64,000 nt of DNA. Source: Ganoderma boninense (Eukaryota > Basidiomycota > Agaricomycetes > Polyporales > Polyporaceae). Numbering within the stretch: the stretch's first letter is position 1; each line of letters opens with the position of its first letter. Positions 45,098-57,259 of this stretch are shown here, piece after piece. Both the position numbers and the translations under genes were made by a program. The stretch lies in the NCBI GenBank assembly GCA_002900995.3, contig CM035310.1:2506295-2570294 (forward strand). The letters run 5' to 3'. A model generated the notes under the pieces. That model saw only the letters and a program-made list of their open reading frames with translations, searched no databases and was not told the origin of the DNA.

Positions 45098-46297
45098 CAT
45101 GTCTGCCCGCATCACTCGCAAAAGGACCCGCGCTGTAGAACAGGATGAGGACCTCCCCCCCTCCGAAGCGAGAGCCAGACGTGGACGCAAGTGCCGGCGG
45201 CCCCAACAGCCCACACCCCGACAGCCCACAGCCTGAGGACGGGCAAGCAAGCGAGGGACAGGTCTTCAAGCAGGACGAGGAGTTTTGGTTTGAGGATGGT
45301 ACCGTGATCATCGTTGCTCGCGACACCGAAATTTCGCGTCTACGAGGGCTCTGGCAGGGCTTTCTCCCGTGTTCAGAGGTCTGTTCGCAGAGAGTCATGA
45401 GCTACGCACCGTCCCTATGCGCGGAGGGCAGACCCTTTCATGTCCAGTTGTGGGTGTATCCGATGCTCCTGAGGACCTGCGACATATACTCCGTGCTTGC
45501 TTCTCAAGGAGGCTGGGAAGGTTTGTCCGCGGACCACTCTGACTTCTCATTTTCCGAGACTGGCTGACAAGGACGCATACAGCCTGTATCAAGAACGAGA
45601 GCCAACCTACCACGAAATATCTGCCACGATCCGCCTAGGCGACAAGTACAAGCTTGCGGAGCTGTGCTCGCAATCCCTCGACTATCTCAAGCGCTACTTC
45701 CCGTCCACCCTCTACGGCTGGAACGCGCTGGAAAGATATATTCCACCCGGCTGGAAAGAACTGGATGCGATTGGTGTCGTGAACCTCGCGCGCCTCACTG
45801 GGGAGCTTTCCATCCTCCCGTCCGCCCTCGTCGTGTGCATCTGCGGCGGCGCCTCATGGGACGGAGAGAATAGCTCGGGCATCGTTTACGGGATCGTGCG
45901 GGAGGACGGCTCCCAGGAGCACCTCTCGCCACGCGACCTCTCCATCTGTTTCGAAGGCAAGACCACTCTTCGAACTGCCACTATCATCGCATTCTTCCGC
46001 ACCTTCGAGCCGACGGTCTCCAGGGGCTGCAAAACCTCGGCCGACTGCAAGCGTGCGCTCCGCAACATCCTGCTCAGCCTCGAGAAGAATCTTGACGCGC
46101 TCCTGGACGGCGATCCCTTCGGCGCGTACCACACATTCAGAGGTGGCCTTAGCATCTGCGCCTCCTGCATGACCATGGTCCAGAAACGGAGCCTGGAGGA
46201 GCGCCAGCGCGTCTGGGATCGGCTGCCCGAGCTGTTGGGTGTCGAAGTGCCGGGATGGAAGCCAGGCCCCCCGCCCGATGCAGTCGCATCGCAGTAG
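45098..46297 (+). pseudogene. BTB/POZ paralog 2, frameshifted in its BTB domain
   Basis: The start MSARITRKRTRAVEQDEDLP matches paralog 3, but a seven-C run at about 45156-45162 puts the following PPKREPDVDASAGG region into another frame. The BTB strand EEFWFEDGTVIIVARDTE reads on in that new frame. An extra A near 45331 then shifts FRVYEG into a third frame, and a second indel near 45348 shifts LAGLSPVFRGLFAESHELR and DAPEDLRHILRACFSRR again. After the intron the C-terminal half is intact (KYKLAELCSQSLDYLKRYF; VNLARLTGELSILPSALVVC; LPELLGVEVPGWKPG). At least three frame changes within about 200 bp make a sequencing error unlikely as the sole cause. Parts could still be transcribed. Confidence 0.8.
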
Positions 46298-46395
46298 GTG
46301 AGAGCTACTTTTTCGCGTGTAAATATGTCGTGTACTAGTCGGGTATGCTCACGTTGGCCTGGTCTATGTATCCACACTTACGATAGCTTCGCAGG

Positions 46396-47492
46396 CATCA
46401 GTAAAACCTGCACAGCTCTGGATGATCTGAGTAAGTACCGTCCCAGACTTTTCAGATCATGTCCAGATGTTTCAGCTTCAAAAAGCGCCCAGAACTCCCA
46501 GACCCACGGCCAGAGATTGTCCGATGTACCGGTTCAGACCTCTTAATATTTCAGACCTTTCAGACAACGAAAACCACAGGTGCGGAGTGAGGGTCAGGAT
46601 AAGAACAGGCAACACAGGTTGATTTTGAATATGCTAGACATATCTACAGGCTACTCGGGGGCTCGTAGAGCTTTGGTGCACCGTGCACCGCCGCGCGGGG
46701 TGCTTGCTGTAATGCTTTCCCAATAGTAATGTGCGGCGTGGCTAATGCAACGTTGACATTGCCAGGTATGCAATATATTCTGATCCGGACGGGGAGCGAA
46801 TACATAGGATATACAGTCTGCAAACTATCGTGATGGCTGTAGGGTCGCTATGCTAGCGCACGAGAGCGGTGAGGAATATAATTGGGGGATGTGTTACAGC
46901 CATGAGCTCTCGCGAGCCCTCCCTTCTTGGTGGCCCGTGGGCCTTGACACCGTGTTTAATGGGTGAAAGCAAAGCAGAAAATACAGATGATAACAAGGGC
47001 GCAGGGGGGCTCGGAAGGGTCGCATGGGGGACGCGCTGGAGCCAGTCCTTTGTCGGCACCCATCTCACACTTGTATGCACAGAAAGGCCCAGTTACTTAT
47101 TACTCACCGAGAACACGAGGACCTTAGTTCGTGTGGAGCTGGTATTGCTCCTGCTTCCCCGCCATTCGCATCACCAACTGGATCCTCCGCCGTCTTCCTA
47201 CCACTCCTGGACTTGATCGGACACGAGTCTTCGGGGTGTCAGCAATTGGGCTGGTGCAGTGGTCCATGAGGCGCGTAGAGCGAGATAAAATGTCGAAAAC
47301 AGACATATGTGTTCCTAAGACATGCGAAGGTGGGAGAGGCGAGGGCAAGAGACTGGAAGAGGAGAGCGAGAAAATGGAGGTCGAGGTCGAGAGGATAGGC
47401 GCCTGAATGTCTGGATCTGAAAATGTCCGAGCGTCTGGACAGGTGGCTGTCCAGCACATCCAGACGTTCAGAGATTGTCAGTTTTACTGATG
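46396..47492. mobile_element. Possible inverted-repeat DNA element, about 1.1 kb
   Basis: The left end CATCAGTAAAAC and the right end GTTTTACTGATG are exact inverted copies. Inside them, patchy similarity continues on both sides: CTCTGGATG, CCCAGACTTTTCAGATC and GTCCAGATGTTTCAG on the left against the reverse complement of CTGTCCAGACG, TTTTCAGATCCAGAC on the right. No transposase is seen inside and no clear target duplication is visible, so this is either a decayed non-autonomous element or a repeat rich in CAGA/TCTG words. Confidence 0.4.
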
Positions 47493-49499
47493 GGCGACGG
47501 GCGTACGTACGGGGCCCGGCAGCCTCCCCTCGACAACCCCTGTTTATGCTTCTCGACATGTCTGGGGTTCGCTAGGATGCTCCTTCTTTCTTCGGACGCA
47601 GCCGGGCATCTTCGCAGAGCGGTCTTGGTCATGGCACACCAGTTCACCCCGTTCCAGCGCCAATCTGATCGAGGCTCTATCCGACGCCGTACACGTTAAG
47701 TTTGTAAATCGTCGAAATGGCGGGGAGACGTTGGCCCCGTCAGATCTCTCTGAATATGGAGATGAAGATGATACTCGAGAGTTGGCTGCCAATTGGTGCC
47801 TGAAGGTTTGGTAGTTGGTCGGCGCCTCTGTGCTTGAAACTTGGGATGTTGGGCAGGAGAGAGAGGCGGAGGAGCCCAAATTGGTAACGCGCCCCAAGTC
47901 ACAAACACGTTTCGTGACGCGTCTGACTCGTGCAGCAGCAGGCCGCCCTCAGCGCTGCCTTAGGTTCGGAGCAAGCCCCTGGTGCGGTATTATCGAGGAG
48001 GGAGCGCCGTTCGGCGACGTTCCGTCTGCGCTTAGGCGGATCCGTGTGCTAGGTGGCCGATGTTCAGGTCGCGTCTCGCGACGACGTTCTATTCCGCGGC
48101 ACGAGCGTTTCGGTGCGAAATACTCCCGCGCATTTTCAGCCGCATCCTGTTTCTCGGCCACATCTCGCATAACGGATCCGTGGTGTCCTGTCTACGATAT
48201 ATCTGGACGAGCGCTGACTTGCTCTTGCGTTTGGGAGTAGGGCCAGGGAACGGCGGGAATGTGTGTTTCGTGAATTGAATATCGTTTGAGGCTCGGCCGG
48301 TCGGCGCGCGTTTCCCTGAGATTTCGCACGCGGACTTCAGCTTATGTTTTGCTGGAGGCTTCATTCTGTGTTGCGTGATCATCACGTGCGGGCGTCAGCA
48401 TTACGAGTTGATATCAAGATCCCTTGAGTAGAGGCGGCTTCTTCCTTTCCAGGTCGCCGTTTAGTCACTGCCATACCGGATCAGGATCTTCTCGGCAGCC
48501 TCCTCTTCGGCCCTTTCAGTTCTTTCTTCGAGGCTTCTTTCCCTAATTCGTTCCTTCTCCACGTTTCAGGGATGCTTCGTAATACGAGACTCATAGCATG
48601 TTCCAGGCGTGGTGCGCCGATTCGCGCGGAAGGTCTTGAGTCCGTTTCCTTATTTGTTGACGTGACCTTGTCTCGTTCGTTGTCTTTGGTCGGCCGGACG
48701 GTGTAGGGCATCGCGTCACGTGGACCAAGCTCATCTGGGGGATGGTAGGTCCACATCATGTCCTTTGGGGAGGACTTCGCACTCTCGTAATTCACTAAGT
48801 TTCCACGGTTGCGCTGTGACCAGTATGCCGGCCTCCAAGCAGGTGAGTTCGCCGGCATCCGGTCCAGAACATGGTGTGTCGACACGTGCGTCACTGGTAT
48901 TGATTGACCTGGGTCTGGTCGGTGTGCTGCGGCGTTTCAGGCACGGTGCCGCCGGTGCAGATCCTCCTTATGTGTTGTCGATGGTGCGAACATTGGTGGT
49001 ACTCGGACCCACGCGCTGTCTCTCATCCCGAAGTGCTGCAGCATCATAGTCTGCGAGGACTTGTACGGCAGACGTTTCACTCCTAGGTGCTGAGCCTATC
49101 CTCGGCTGCGCGGCCTCAGCCCACTGTACCGCTCGTTGGCTCGGCAGAGGGTTAATTCGTGTCGTCTAGAAGCGGTGTCGTGTGTGCTTCTGAGTCTCTC
49201 GCACTCTCCGCTGCATGTGCGCGTTTCCTGCTCTCGTATGGGACTGGTCTGTGTCCGTGAAAGCGGTTAAAACGCCTTTGAAGACGCCATTGCTGCAAAA
49301 TTACCTTCTGCTTTCGGGCGGAGTAGGACCCGAGATCGGCAGAGTTCGCATTTCGGAACGCTGGAACCGGACAACGCTGATAAGAAGCTGTACAAATATC
49401 AGTTATAAGATGATATCGGGCGCAGTACCAGACGTGGATGATAGATATTGATAATAAACTGCCGGTTATCCATTGAAGTAAACGTTATTCTGCGTTTTG
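47493..49499. other. Unassigned, possibly the 3' part of the decayed retroelement
   Basis: No gene recognised. A minus-strand frame at 48481-48894 is open but does not match a chromodomain or other known retroelement tail with any confidence. I could not find a second LTR copy here. Confidence 0.3.
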
Positions 49500-49559
49500 G
49501 CTACACACATCCGATTTTGACACGTGCGGGGTACATTTAACGCGGGGACTTTTGGAGCA

Positions 49560-50075
49560 GTTACTGTAACCCCGCTCTGGTTGACAGCCCTTCTAATCTC
49601 GCTGGTCCAATCCGCTCCGACTGCTCCATAACCGTCCTGGCGGGTGGTAGCTGTGGACCAATGCGCTTTTATTATCGAGGCCTTTAAGGATTTGCACGGA
49701 AGACTTGCTGAGAACTGGGGCCCCGATCAGAGATGATCTTTCGCGGAGTCCATGTAGACGGAACCATTCTCTAATGAAGTTGTCTGCAGTCCTTCCGTGT
49801 CGATCTCACTCGGTGCTGGAATAAGGTAATCATCTTTCCATGCCGATCACAATAAGCTGCTGGAGCGCATTGTATCCATCCACCTCGGGCAGTCCAGTGA
49901 TGAAGTCACAGTAACTTACTTGGCCTGGGCGTCCGGGATCTCGTTGGGTTTGAAGAGGACCTGTGGCGTTCGCCATGTGAAGTTGTGCCACGCGACATGT
50001 GGTGGGGATACGCAGGCTGTGCGTTGAGTTGAATTTCTGCCGATTGCGCGGCAGTCTTGTCAGTTCAGGGTTCAT
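49560..50075 (-). pseudogene. Retroelement integrase remnant
   Basis: The frame at 49830-50075 contains DFITGLPEVDGYNAL, the first catalytic Asp block of gypsy integrases. Downstream, in shifted frames, HGLRER then ISDRGP (near 49700-49760) gives the second Asp block and SALVHSYHPP the block after it. At least two single-base frame changes lie between these pieces. Confidence 0.75.
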
Positions 50076-52299
50076 TCATATGTTATCCTTGAATGAGATC
50101 TTTTGCCATGCGGTTGGGGCCGCCCTTACTCAGTAGTCTGCGGCTTTGTGGTGTAATGCAACGATCAATCGCGTGTCTTTGCATACTGGCCAGGGAGTGT
50201 TCAGTGAGGCGCGTGACGTGTCGGGTGAAGAGATGCGCATATCTCTGCTCGGAGGCGCTGTGCTTGTCCGCTTTTGTACGGGATGTAGAGCTCGTGCGGT
50301 TGGTGCGTGCTGAGGTCCTTTGTGGTTCTCTGTGTCGTCGCTGAGTGCGCGAGGCCTCAAGAGTCCGCGCTTCAGTGATTCGATAGTTAGCTGTAGAGGC
50401 TCGGTGGCGTATCTGAGCCTAGCTCCGATGGCTTTTCGCTCATAGAGGTGTCACGGAGGGTGCGATGCTGGTCTGAGCTGTCCCCTAGCCACTTTATTCC
50501 CAGCTATAGCTAGAGCTCCTTGTCCGTGTGCTCCTCCTATCCTTTATAAGCCGGGACCTCCTCCGATATAGCATTGCCTACAGACCCGCGACTTTGCTCC
50601 ACAGCCTTTCACACACCATATCCTCCCGAACTGCGCGAGCGCGGAATGGGAAGCAGTGCCTTTCTGTACCACTGACATGTGCCCTATCGTGTGCGGTTGC
50701 TCCGGGAGCGATGGAAAGCTAGAGATTATCGTAGAAGGGGACGTACCTGCGTTACGTGGGTGGGTTGTAGTCTGCCAACTCACTGAACTGCGGCGTGTTT
50801 CGTTCGCAGACGATTGGGTTGTCAGTCGTCAAGTGGGCTGACCAATCAGCAGCGTTACCTTCTGGTTGATCAGGCCTGCGACAGGACTGCGCATCGTGCC
50901 TTTCGCACTCGCCTACCCGATTTCGGAATACATTCGGTGCACTTGCCACACGTGTGGGTATGCCGCCGATATGACTCCAACTCATGTAGACGGCTTCGAT
51001 GACAACCCTCAGTTCCTGACACAGAGTATAGCCGAGGATGCTATCACCCCCCATCGTGCCGTGCGCTCTGCGTGTTTGAGGTTTGGGTCTTTGCGCAGCC
51101 CTTACTCCGAGTCTCGGGAGGTTCTTTGTGTCCGACTGGATCTCACACACTGGGAAGACCCTCGAGGTAGTAGGTGCCAGAGCCTGCAGGGGCACGGATG
51201 ATAGCGAGGCATTCCTTTGTCATAGATCTCGCTTAGTTGCGTTCTGGCATCTGCTCATTGACTCAGAGTGGAAAGGACTGACACAGACGAAGAGAGGGTT
51301 GCGGCAGGCTATATGGGGATGCGACCTCGCCTGGTTTATAGCACCTTTGCCGTCCTGTCCGCCCAGTGCCCTCAGGAACAGAAGCCCGCGGCATCGCACA
51401 GGAGTACTACGATCGCTATGTTCTCCGTGCTCCAGCGTCAGAGGTAGCATACCCGGAGCATCAAGCGTCAGTACAATGCGGTGGTGGCTTCTGCAGTCTG
51501 GAGTCAACTCTAGGAAACATTGTCTCCAGGCAGGCTTCTCAGGTGAAAGACTACGTTGAGTCCTCGTTCCGTGAGGAATGGTTGTTTATTTCTCTGGCAC
51601 AGGACACTACGCGCCTGGATACTGCCAGGGGAGCGGCTACCCTGTGACGGATACGTGCGCCTCCGATACGCGTGGTTCTCCATACTGCACTGACGCAAGT
51701 CCTTAATGAAAGACCGCCTGTTTGTTAGAAATCCGCGGCAACTGAAACCTCGCCGGAATCTTGCGCCGTTAAGTCTAGAGCGCTCGTCCTCAAAGACATG
51801 GGACTCCACCAGTGTTCCATGTGACACTCCTACACAACCCGCACATCATGGAAAGGAAGCAGCCACCTTTACTGCACTTCCCGGGATATTATCGCTGAAA
51901 ACTCTTCACTGCGCGGTCTCCTCTCCTCACACCGTTCTCCGAGACGAGCAACACCTAGCTGATACTCCACACGTGTCAGGGCTCTTCTCGATAGTGGAAG
52001 AGTGACCGAATTCGCACTTTTGCTATGGTGTGAGTAAAAATGACAGGTCGTGCTAGTGGAGACCTGCACGGAAGTACGTTATCGGGACCTCACGCACCAA
52101 TGTTGCGGTGTTCCCCGGACTCGCGATCGCGTGTCTGTTGGTGATAGAATGGTCATGAGGATGTGCGTGGCGATGGAGAGGAATAGAATCAGTCAAGTTT
52201 TTTGTCTTCGTGTGGCACGTGGATAGTGGCTATGGAGGGGTCCTCTGAATCTGAACAGATGTAGTTCGGTTCTATTGAGCGACAAGAGACGTGTTAGTC

Positions 52300-53263
52300 G
52301 CTAGGCGAGTCTTAGCGAGACCCAGTTCGCCGACAGATAAACATGCCTCTCAAATGCTCTCTCAGTGTCGTCACAATCCCTCGAACGCCATGCTCCTGCG
52401 CGCTCTCATTAAAAGACTCGATCGTGAGTACACGAGTGCTCAATTCAGAAAGAGGGGCAGCCTTCCATTCTCAGCAGTCTTACATCCGCACATTGTTGTA
52501 CCCCCGAGATTGTGCATGTCCCAAGCTTTAGTGAAACGGCAGATCGCTCTTGGGCCCGTCTTCGAGTTACGATCCCTGCGCTCACGTTCCTGCCTTCTCC
52601 AACCTCTTTTGGGAGCGTGTTATTGCCGTCCTCCGCGGTCGTCCTTATTGTCCTCTGTTGTTTAGCAAAAACCCGTTCCTTGTTCTGGTCTCTCTTTCTT
52701 AATTAGTACGGTGATATACGTAATCTCTCACTAAGTCGCCAGCGGATAGCCCTGCTATATGTCTAGCCGACGTAGGTCGCTGGCTCCATATCCTTCTTTG
52801 TTATACCGAAGATTAAAGAATAACCATGTTTCTGGTCTTTGTCACTTGAAGCTTAACTATTGCTCCCCGTTTCATCGGTGACTTCGACTCTTGAATATAT
52901 ACCTTTGGCCAAGTTTTCTCGCCTCTAAGGAACTTTCAAGCCTCAGCATCACCTGCTGGCTGGGCGGACAGGAGGTGACACCTTGGAATGCTACATCCCT
53001 AGCATCTGGTACGAGTTCTTATAGCGTGGTCGTAGGGTCCGTGCTCAGGTAGACGTTCGGAACGCCTCTTTCGAGAACACACGCAGATACTCGTGGTACT
53101 GGGGAGGTACGATCTCCTTCGACAGGACGGACTTCCTTCTTCTGGTACTCTTGTTCAGCGAGCTGTTGAGAGTACGTGTAGCTCGCCGACACAAAGATCT
53201 TAGGGGTACCTCGAAGTCGTCGTCCATCTTCCAGTGCATTGAGAAGAGACTCCTCAGTGCCAT
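52300..53263 (-). pseudogene. Retroelement reverse transcriptase remnant
   Basis: Frame 53045-53263 ends with EIVPPQYHEYLRVFSKEAF, the typical linker between protease and RT. PYDHAI follows in another frame near 53030. Near 52480-52540 the pieces FTK.WDM and GYNNVR, then EWKAAP, correspond to the first RT catalytic strand region (FTKLD...GYNNVRI...EWKAAF in active relatives). Stops and shifts are frequent. Confidence 0.65.
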
Positions 53264-53403
53264 CCCATTCCGGCAGAAAAACCTGGTGGTGGAGGCCTAT
53301 CTTCCTCCTCTTCCTCGACCATTACGGCCGTGCATATCCTACCCATCGTCTTTGCCTTCCGCACCCGTCGAGAACCATGCGCGCCGTAAGCCGTACCTCC
53401 GTA

Positions 53404-53688
53404 TCACGCGCTTTTGGTTTCAACAGGTTTGGATGCCTTCCGATGAGCCGGACATGCCTCTGGACATCTCGATAGGCGCAGCGAGCCACGTTCCCAATCT
53501 ACTTCAGGGTTGTGTTCGCGCAGCCAGTCCAGGCCAATGATCACATCCTCTTCTCCTATGTCTGTCACCACAAACACCACCTTCTCTCGGTGGTCTCCAA
53601 TCGCCATATCCAACACGGCGACCTCCGTGATCGTTCCATCACGGTTCTCGGTACCATCTATGTTGTACAGGGGAATTGGCCTTGCCAA
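53404..53688 (-). pseudogene. Retroelement aspartic protease C-terminal part
   Basis: The frame reads VVFVVTDIGEEDVIIGLDWL then REHNPEVDWERGSLRLSRCP, the usual end of gypsy pol proteases leading to RT. The active-site DTG triad is not in this piece; a related frame near 53750 is broken. Confidence 0.75.
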
Positions 53689-53926
53689 CTTCCTCGTCGT
53701 AAACCTGGTTCTTCTCTACGAACCGTCTATGTAAAAACTTAGTAGTAGCCCCGCTATCTACCATGGCTACTATGTCCTTGTGTCGCTGCTTGCCGATTAA
53801 CCGTACTGGTATATGAAAGTGTTGGCCACTATGATTTACTTCATATACAAACGCAGAACTCAGTACAGAAAATCGACTATTACTACAAGAGCCGGCACAC
53901 CGCAGCGTCCAGTGTGGCTCTAATCA

Positions 53927-54761
53927 GAAACCCTCCTTCTTCTCAGCGGTCGTAAGGGCCGCGATCTTCTCCTCCATCGCCTTGACCTGGGCCTGAAGAG
54001 CCGCTACTTCCGTAGTTGCAGTGGACGAGGAAGCGGCTTGCTGACTCTTCAGCCGCGGGCAGTCATAACTTACGATGTCCGGGCTGGCCACAGATATGAC
54101 AGTTTCCAGGGAACGGCTTCTTCCCCGGTAGCGGCCGCCTTCTCCCCTTCTTCTTCCATCCAAACGACTTCGGCCGTTCTTCCTCTCTGGTGACGAGGGC
54201 CTGGTCGAGCGACAGCGCCACCTTCTGGATTTTGGTGAGGTCCGAGATGTCGTGGGCACTGGTGGCGAGGACGTCCCGGAGCCTGGGAGGCAGGCCCGAG
54301 CGGTAGCGTTCGCGTTTGTCCTCGTCGCCAAAGCCGGTTCGAGCCACGGCTGCGTTAAACTGCGCGGTATACTCCTAGACGGTGCCGACCTTGCGGTATG
54401 CCTTGCAAAGCTTGACCAGTTCAGCGATGGCAGCCTCCTTGTCGTCGGCTGCGCAGAAGTGGTCCTTGAAGGCTGTGCTGAACGCGCCGTAGTTCGCCCA
54501 AGGACTAGTTCCACCTGCAAGCGTCACAATGTGGGGGCCAGCCCAGGCTGCTGCTCCTTCCGTGAGCCTACTGAGGATGGTCATCCATACCACATCGGTT
54601 GGTGTGCCGACAGCCACCGCTGTGAGGGTGTTGAAGTAGATCTGGGCTGCAGACACGAAGCGGAGGCCATCCTGGGGGGACTTTCCATCATAGTCGCGTG
54701 GGGCGATTTGGGAAAGGAGCTTGGAGGTGTCGAACGGTGGAGCGGGGGCAGGGGTAGTCAT
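53927..54761 (-). pseudogene. Retroelement gag with broken zinc knuckle
   Basis: The frame from 54761 starts MTTPAPAPPFDTSKLLSQIA and has gag capsid features (AAAWAGPHIV; FSTAFKDHFCAADDKEAA). A TAG stop near 54374 separates it from EYTAQFNAAVARTGFGDEDK and the basic stretch FGWKKKGRRRPLPGKK. The zinc knuckle begins CHICGQPGHR, but the final Cys (YDCPRL) is in another frame one base away, and the rest is a coiled coil, QAQVKAMEEKIAALTTAEKK. Confidence 0.8.
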
Positions 54762-54853
54762 GGCGGGTGTGGACGCTCGACTGGGTGCAGCTGATGAAGA
54801 GGTTGAGGGTTGTGGAGTGTTGAGGCTGATGGTCTCTTGCTTGGGTTCCTTCT

Positions 54854-55354
54854 TTACTTCCGGCTTTTTCTCTGCCTTTGGGAGTTTAGAAGTTGAAGCA
54901 ATGGGGGTTGCGGGAGTTGAGGTTCGTCGCTGTCCAAGACGCTCTGTGACGAGTTCAAGAGTCTTGTCGAGGATGGGGGACCCTGTCGATCGTGCAGGAC
55001 TGGGGATTCGACTCTGGACACGACTCTGGGGTTGTGAGGTAGGGCGTGAGGCAGGGCGGGATGAGGGGTTCCTGGATGCGATGAGGGCGGCTTGGCGAGC
55101 TGGGGGTCGGCTTGGATCTCGAGGTGCAGGTGCTGGTGGTTTGCGATCTTCGCACGGATTAGGACTTCCTGTTCTTCGGTGGTGAGGAGTCTAGGGGCGA
55201 TGCCTTCGCGAGTTTCAAGAGTATCGTCGAATGTGTGTGATCGGTGGGGGCACGGTTGCTCCTCGCAGTAGTACCAGGCTTGCTTATCTTCGTCCCAGTA
55301 CTCGTCCTGTACTGCAGTGGGGTGAAATATGTGTCCCCAGGCTTGGCAAGCCAC
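54854..55354 (-). pseudogene. Leader reading frame upstream of gag
   Basis: A frame of 166 codons (MACQAWGHIFHPTAVQDEYW, then CPHRSHTFDDT and RLLTTEEQEVLIRAKIA) lies between the candidate LTR and gag in the same direction. It was probably the N-terminal part of the original gag polyprotein and is now out of frame with it. Confidence 0.55.
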
Positions 55355-55742
55355 GTTGAATCTCGCTTCCTTATCCTAGGAATGAAACGGCAGGTGCACG
55401 ATCCAACACTGTCTGCTCAGCCTCCTCGGCCTATTGCTGTGTCTTAGCCCAAGGGACACGGGCCCAAGGGTGTTCTGCCTTGGCTTTGTTTCGCCGCCTT
55501 TCTCTAGCCTCCCACGCTGTGAGGCGGACCACTTCTGTCAGTACCGGGGTCTCGTGTTAGGAGCTTTCCGCGTACTGTACCACTAAGAGTGGCAAGCCTC
55601 AGGTTGCGCCGAGACCACGTCCGATGGTGTGACTAGAGCGCGCACTACGCTAGGCCAACACAGAGGATCTAAGTGCGTACCGTACGAGAGGGAAAGAGTG
55701 TGGGTGGAGTACGCCGGTGCTCGTGTAGAAGTTTCGACCTAA

Positions 55743-56202
55743 TGTTACGACTGGCTGTCGAGTAAGATCAGGGAGGAGGCTTACGAGACGAGCAAGGGCG
55801 TCGACGAGCACTTGTGCAGCGAGAGCGGAGCAGGGCTCGACAGTCAGGCTGGAGACAAGATGTATTGAGCGAGTAAGTGACGAGCGAGAATACAGCAAGG
55901 CTTACCTGGAGACAAGAGGTCGAAACTGAGGTCTCCAGGTAGCGAAGTACAGGCCTTATATACATGTAACGGACAATGGGAACCGGGGACAATAGGTAAC
56001 TATGGACACGGGAACCAGTGGAAGAACAATGGTATGTAGTACAATGACAACGGGAACGATGGGTGACAGGAGTTATTGTACTGCGAGAACAAGGGACAGG
56101 TTTGCTAAACACCGGAGGACAATAAGGACAACGCGGGAGGCAAACAGTCCGAAAAGGGAAAGAGAGACGCCGGGGTAGGCGCCGAGCGTGCCGTTCATGA
56201 CA
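55743..56202 (-). repeat. Candidate LTR of the Ty3/gypsy element
   Basis: On the minus strand the segment starts TGTCATGAACGGC and ends CCAGTCGTAACA, giving TG...CA ends. It contains a TATA sequence (TATATAAGG, near 55958) and lies just upstream of the leader and gag frames, as a 5' LTR should. Its first ten bases equal those of the LTR in the TRIM element at 59.7 kb. A second copy was not found, so the borders are tentative. Confidence 0.45.
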
Positions 56203-57259
56203 CATCGGGTTTGTGTCACGGCTACCGGGGTTGGAGATGTGGCAAGCAGCATGTAGGGACAAGGGGAATCCAATTTTTTGCCATTTGGCGCATATTTGGC
56301 AATATAGAAGGCCCAGCACCTTTTTATACTCAACCATGGCCGTCTACTACTTACTTCGAGTGGTGAGTGGGCGAGCAGGTCCTTCGTGACCAGACAAAAA
56401 CAATGAGTGACGGCGTGTGACACATTCACCCTTGTTCTCTCGGGCAGAAGGCATGTAGTCCCAACCATGTATCTGGCGGCAGAAATCAGAGACGTGAACA
56501 TCCAAATCAAAACCAGGCATGACAACAGGTAAGTATTTGTGATGCAAGAGCTACCAGTTATTGAACTCGAAGCAATATATTCGGAGAACAGAGTAAATGG
56601 CGCCGGGTCGCGCGCGGAGCATTTCCGGCACGTGAGCGACGCCGCGTTGCCTCGCGCGATCGCGCGCGCACGTCGCCTTACGGGCGCTTCCAGATTCTCC
56701 AACCACAGCGGAGGTTGCCAATTGTTCAGGAGATTGCTTATGTCTATAAATCAGCGTGGTACATATTAAAGCATACATACACCACTTCATGCAGTTCTTT
56801 ATGAGGGAGGGGCAGTTTTGATTATCTTCTCGATTTATTCTACCTGGGTGAAATACAGGGCGATTTAGACTTGGTTCAACGCTCCAGTGAATGGCGTCTA
56901 GCTGGCGCGCAAGTCTCGATTTTGGCCAAACTCTATTCTAGCATAGAAAGTCTTATATTCTGGAGTTTCAAGGTAAACTGAGGAAATTTGGAGGAGGGGG
57001 AAGGTCGCGAACGTCCTCACCGATTCCAGTACTTTGAAGCAAGCCCCTTCTACCGAAGGTCGTGCGGAGCACGAAAATTCGTTCAGAGAAGGTGGCTTGT
57101 TCCGAACCTAGTGCTGCCTCAGGCCTCAGCACTCGCCCTTTCTACGTGACACATGGTTCCTGCGTAGCTCTTGCTCTCTCTGAGGAATTGCAGCCTCGGC
57201 GGGCGAATCTGGCATTGGCACACCCTCCACCAGGCTTGTCACCTCATACGATTGGCTCA
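56203..57259. other. Intergenic region
   Basis: No gene. A minus-strand TATAAAAA near 56320 and a CpG-rich patch (56600-56680, GCGCGCG and CGATCGCG words) are visible. Confidence 0.4.

Larger units (their letters stand above)
49500..56202 (-). mobile_element. Decayed Ty3/gypsy LTR retrotransposon
   Basis: On the minus strand, remnants appear in gypsy order from high to low coordinates: a candidate LTR (55743-56202), a leader frame (54854-55354), gag with a zinc knuckle (53927-54761), aspartic protease end (53404-53688), reverse transcriptase pieces (about 52300-53263) and integrase (49560-50075). Each part carries stops or frameshifts, so the element cannot be active. The 3' LTR was not identified, so the left boundary is approximate. 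Order of protease, RT and integrase (RT before integrase) is what identifies Ty3/gypsy rather than Ty1/copia. Confidence 0.8.
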
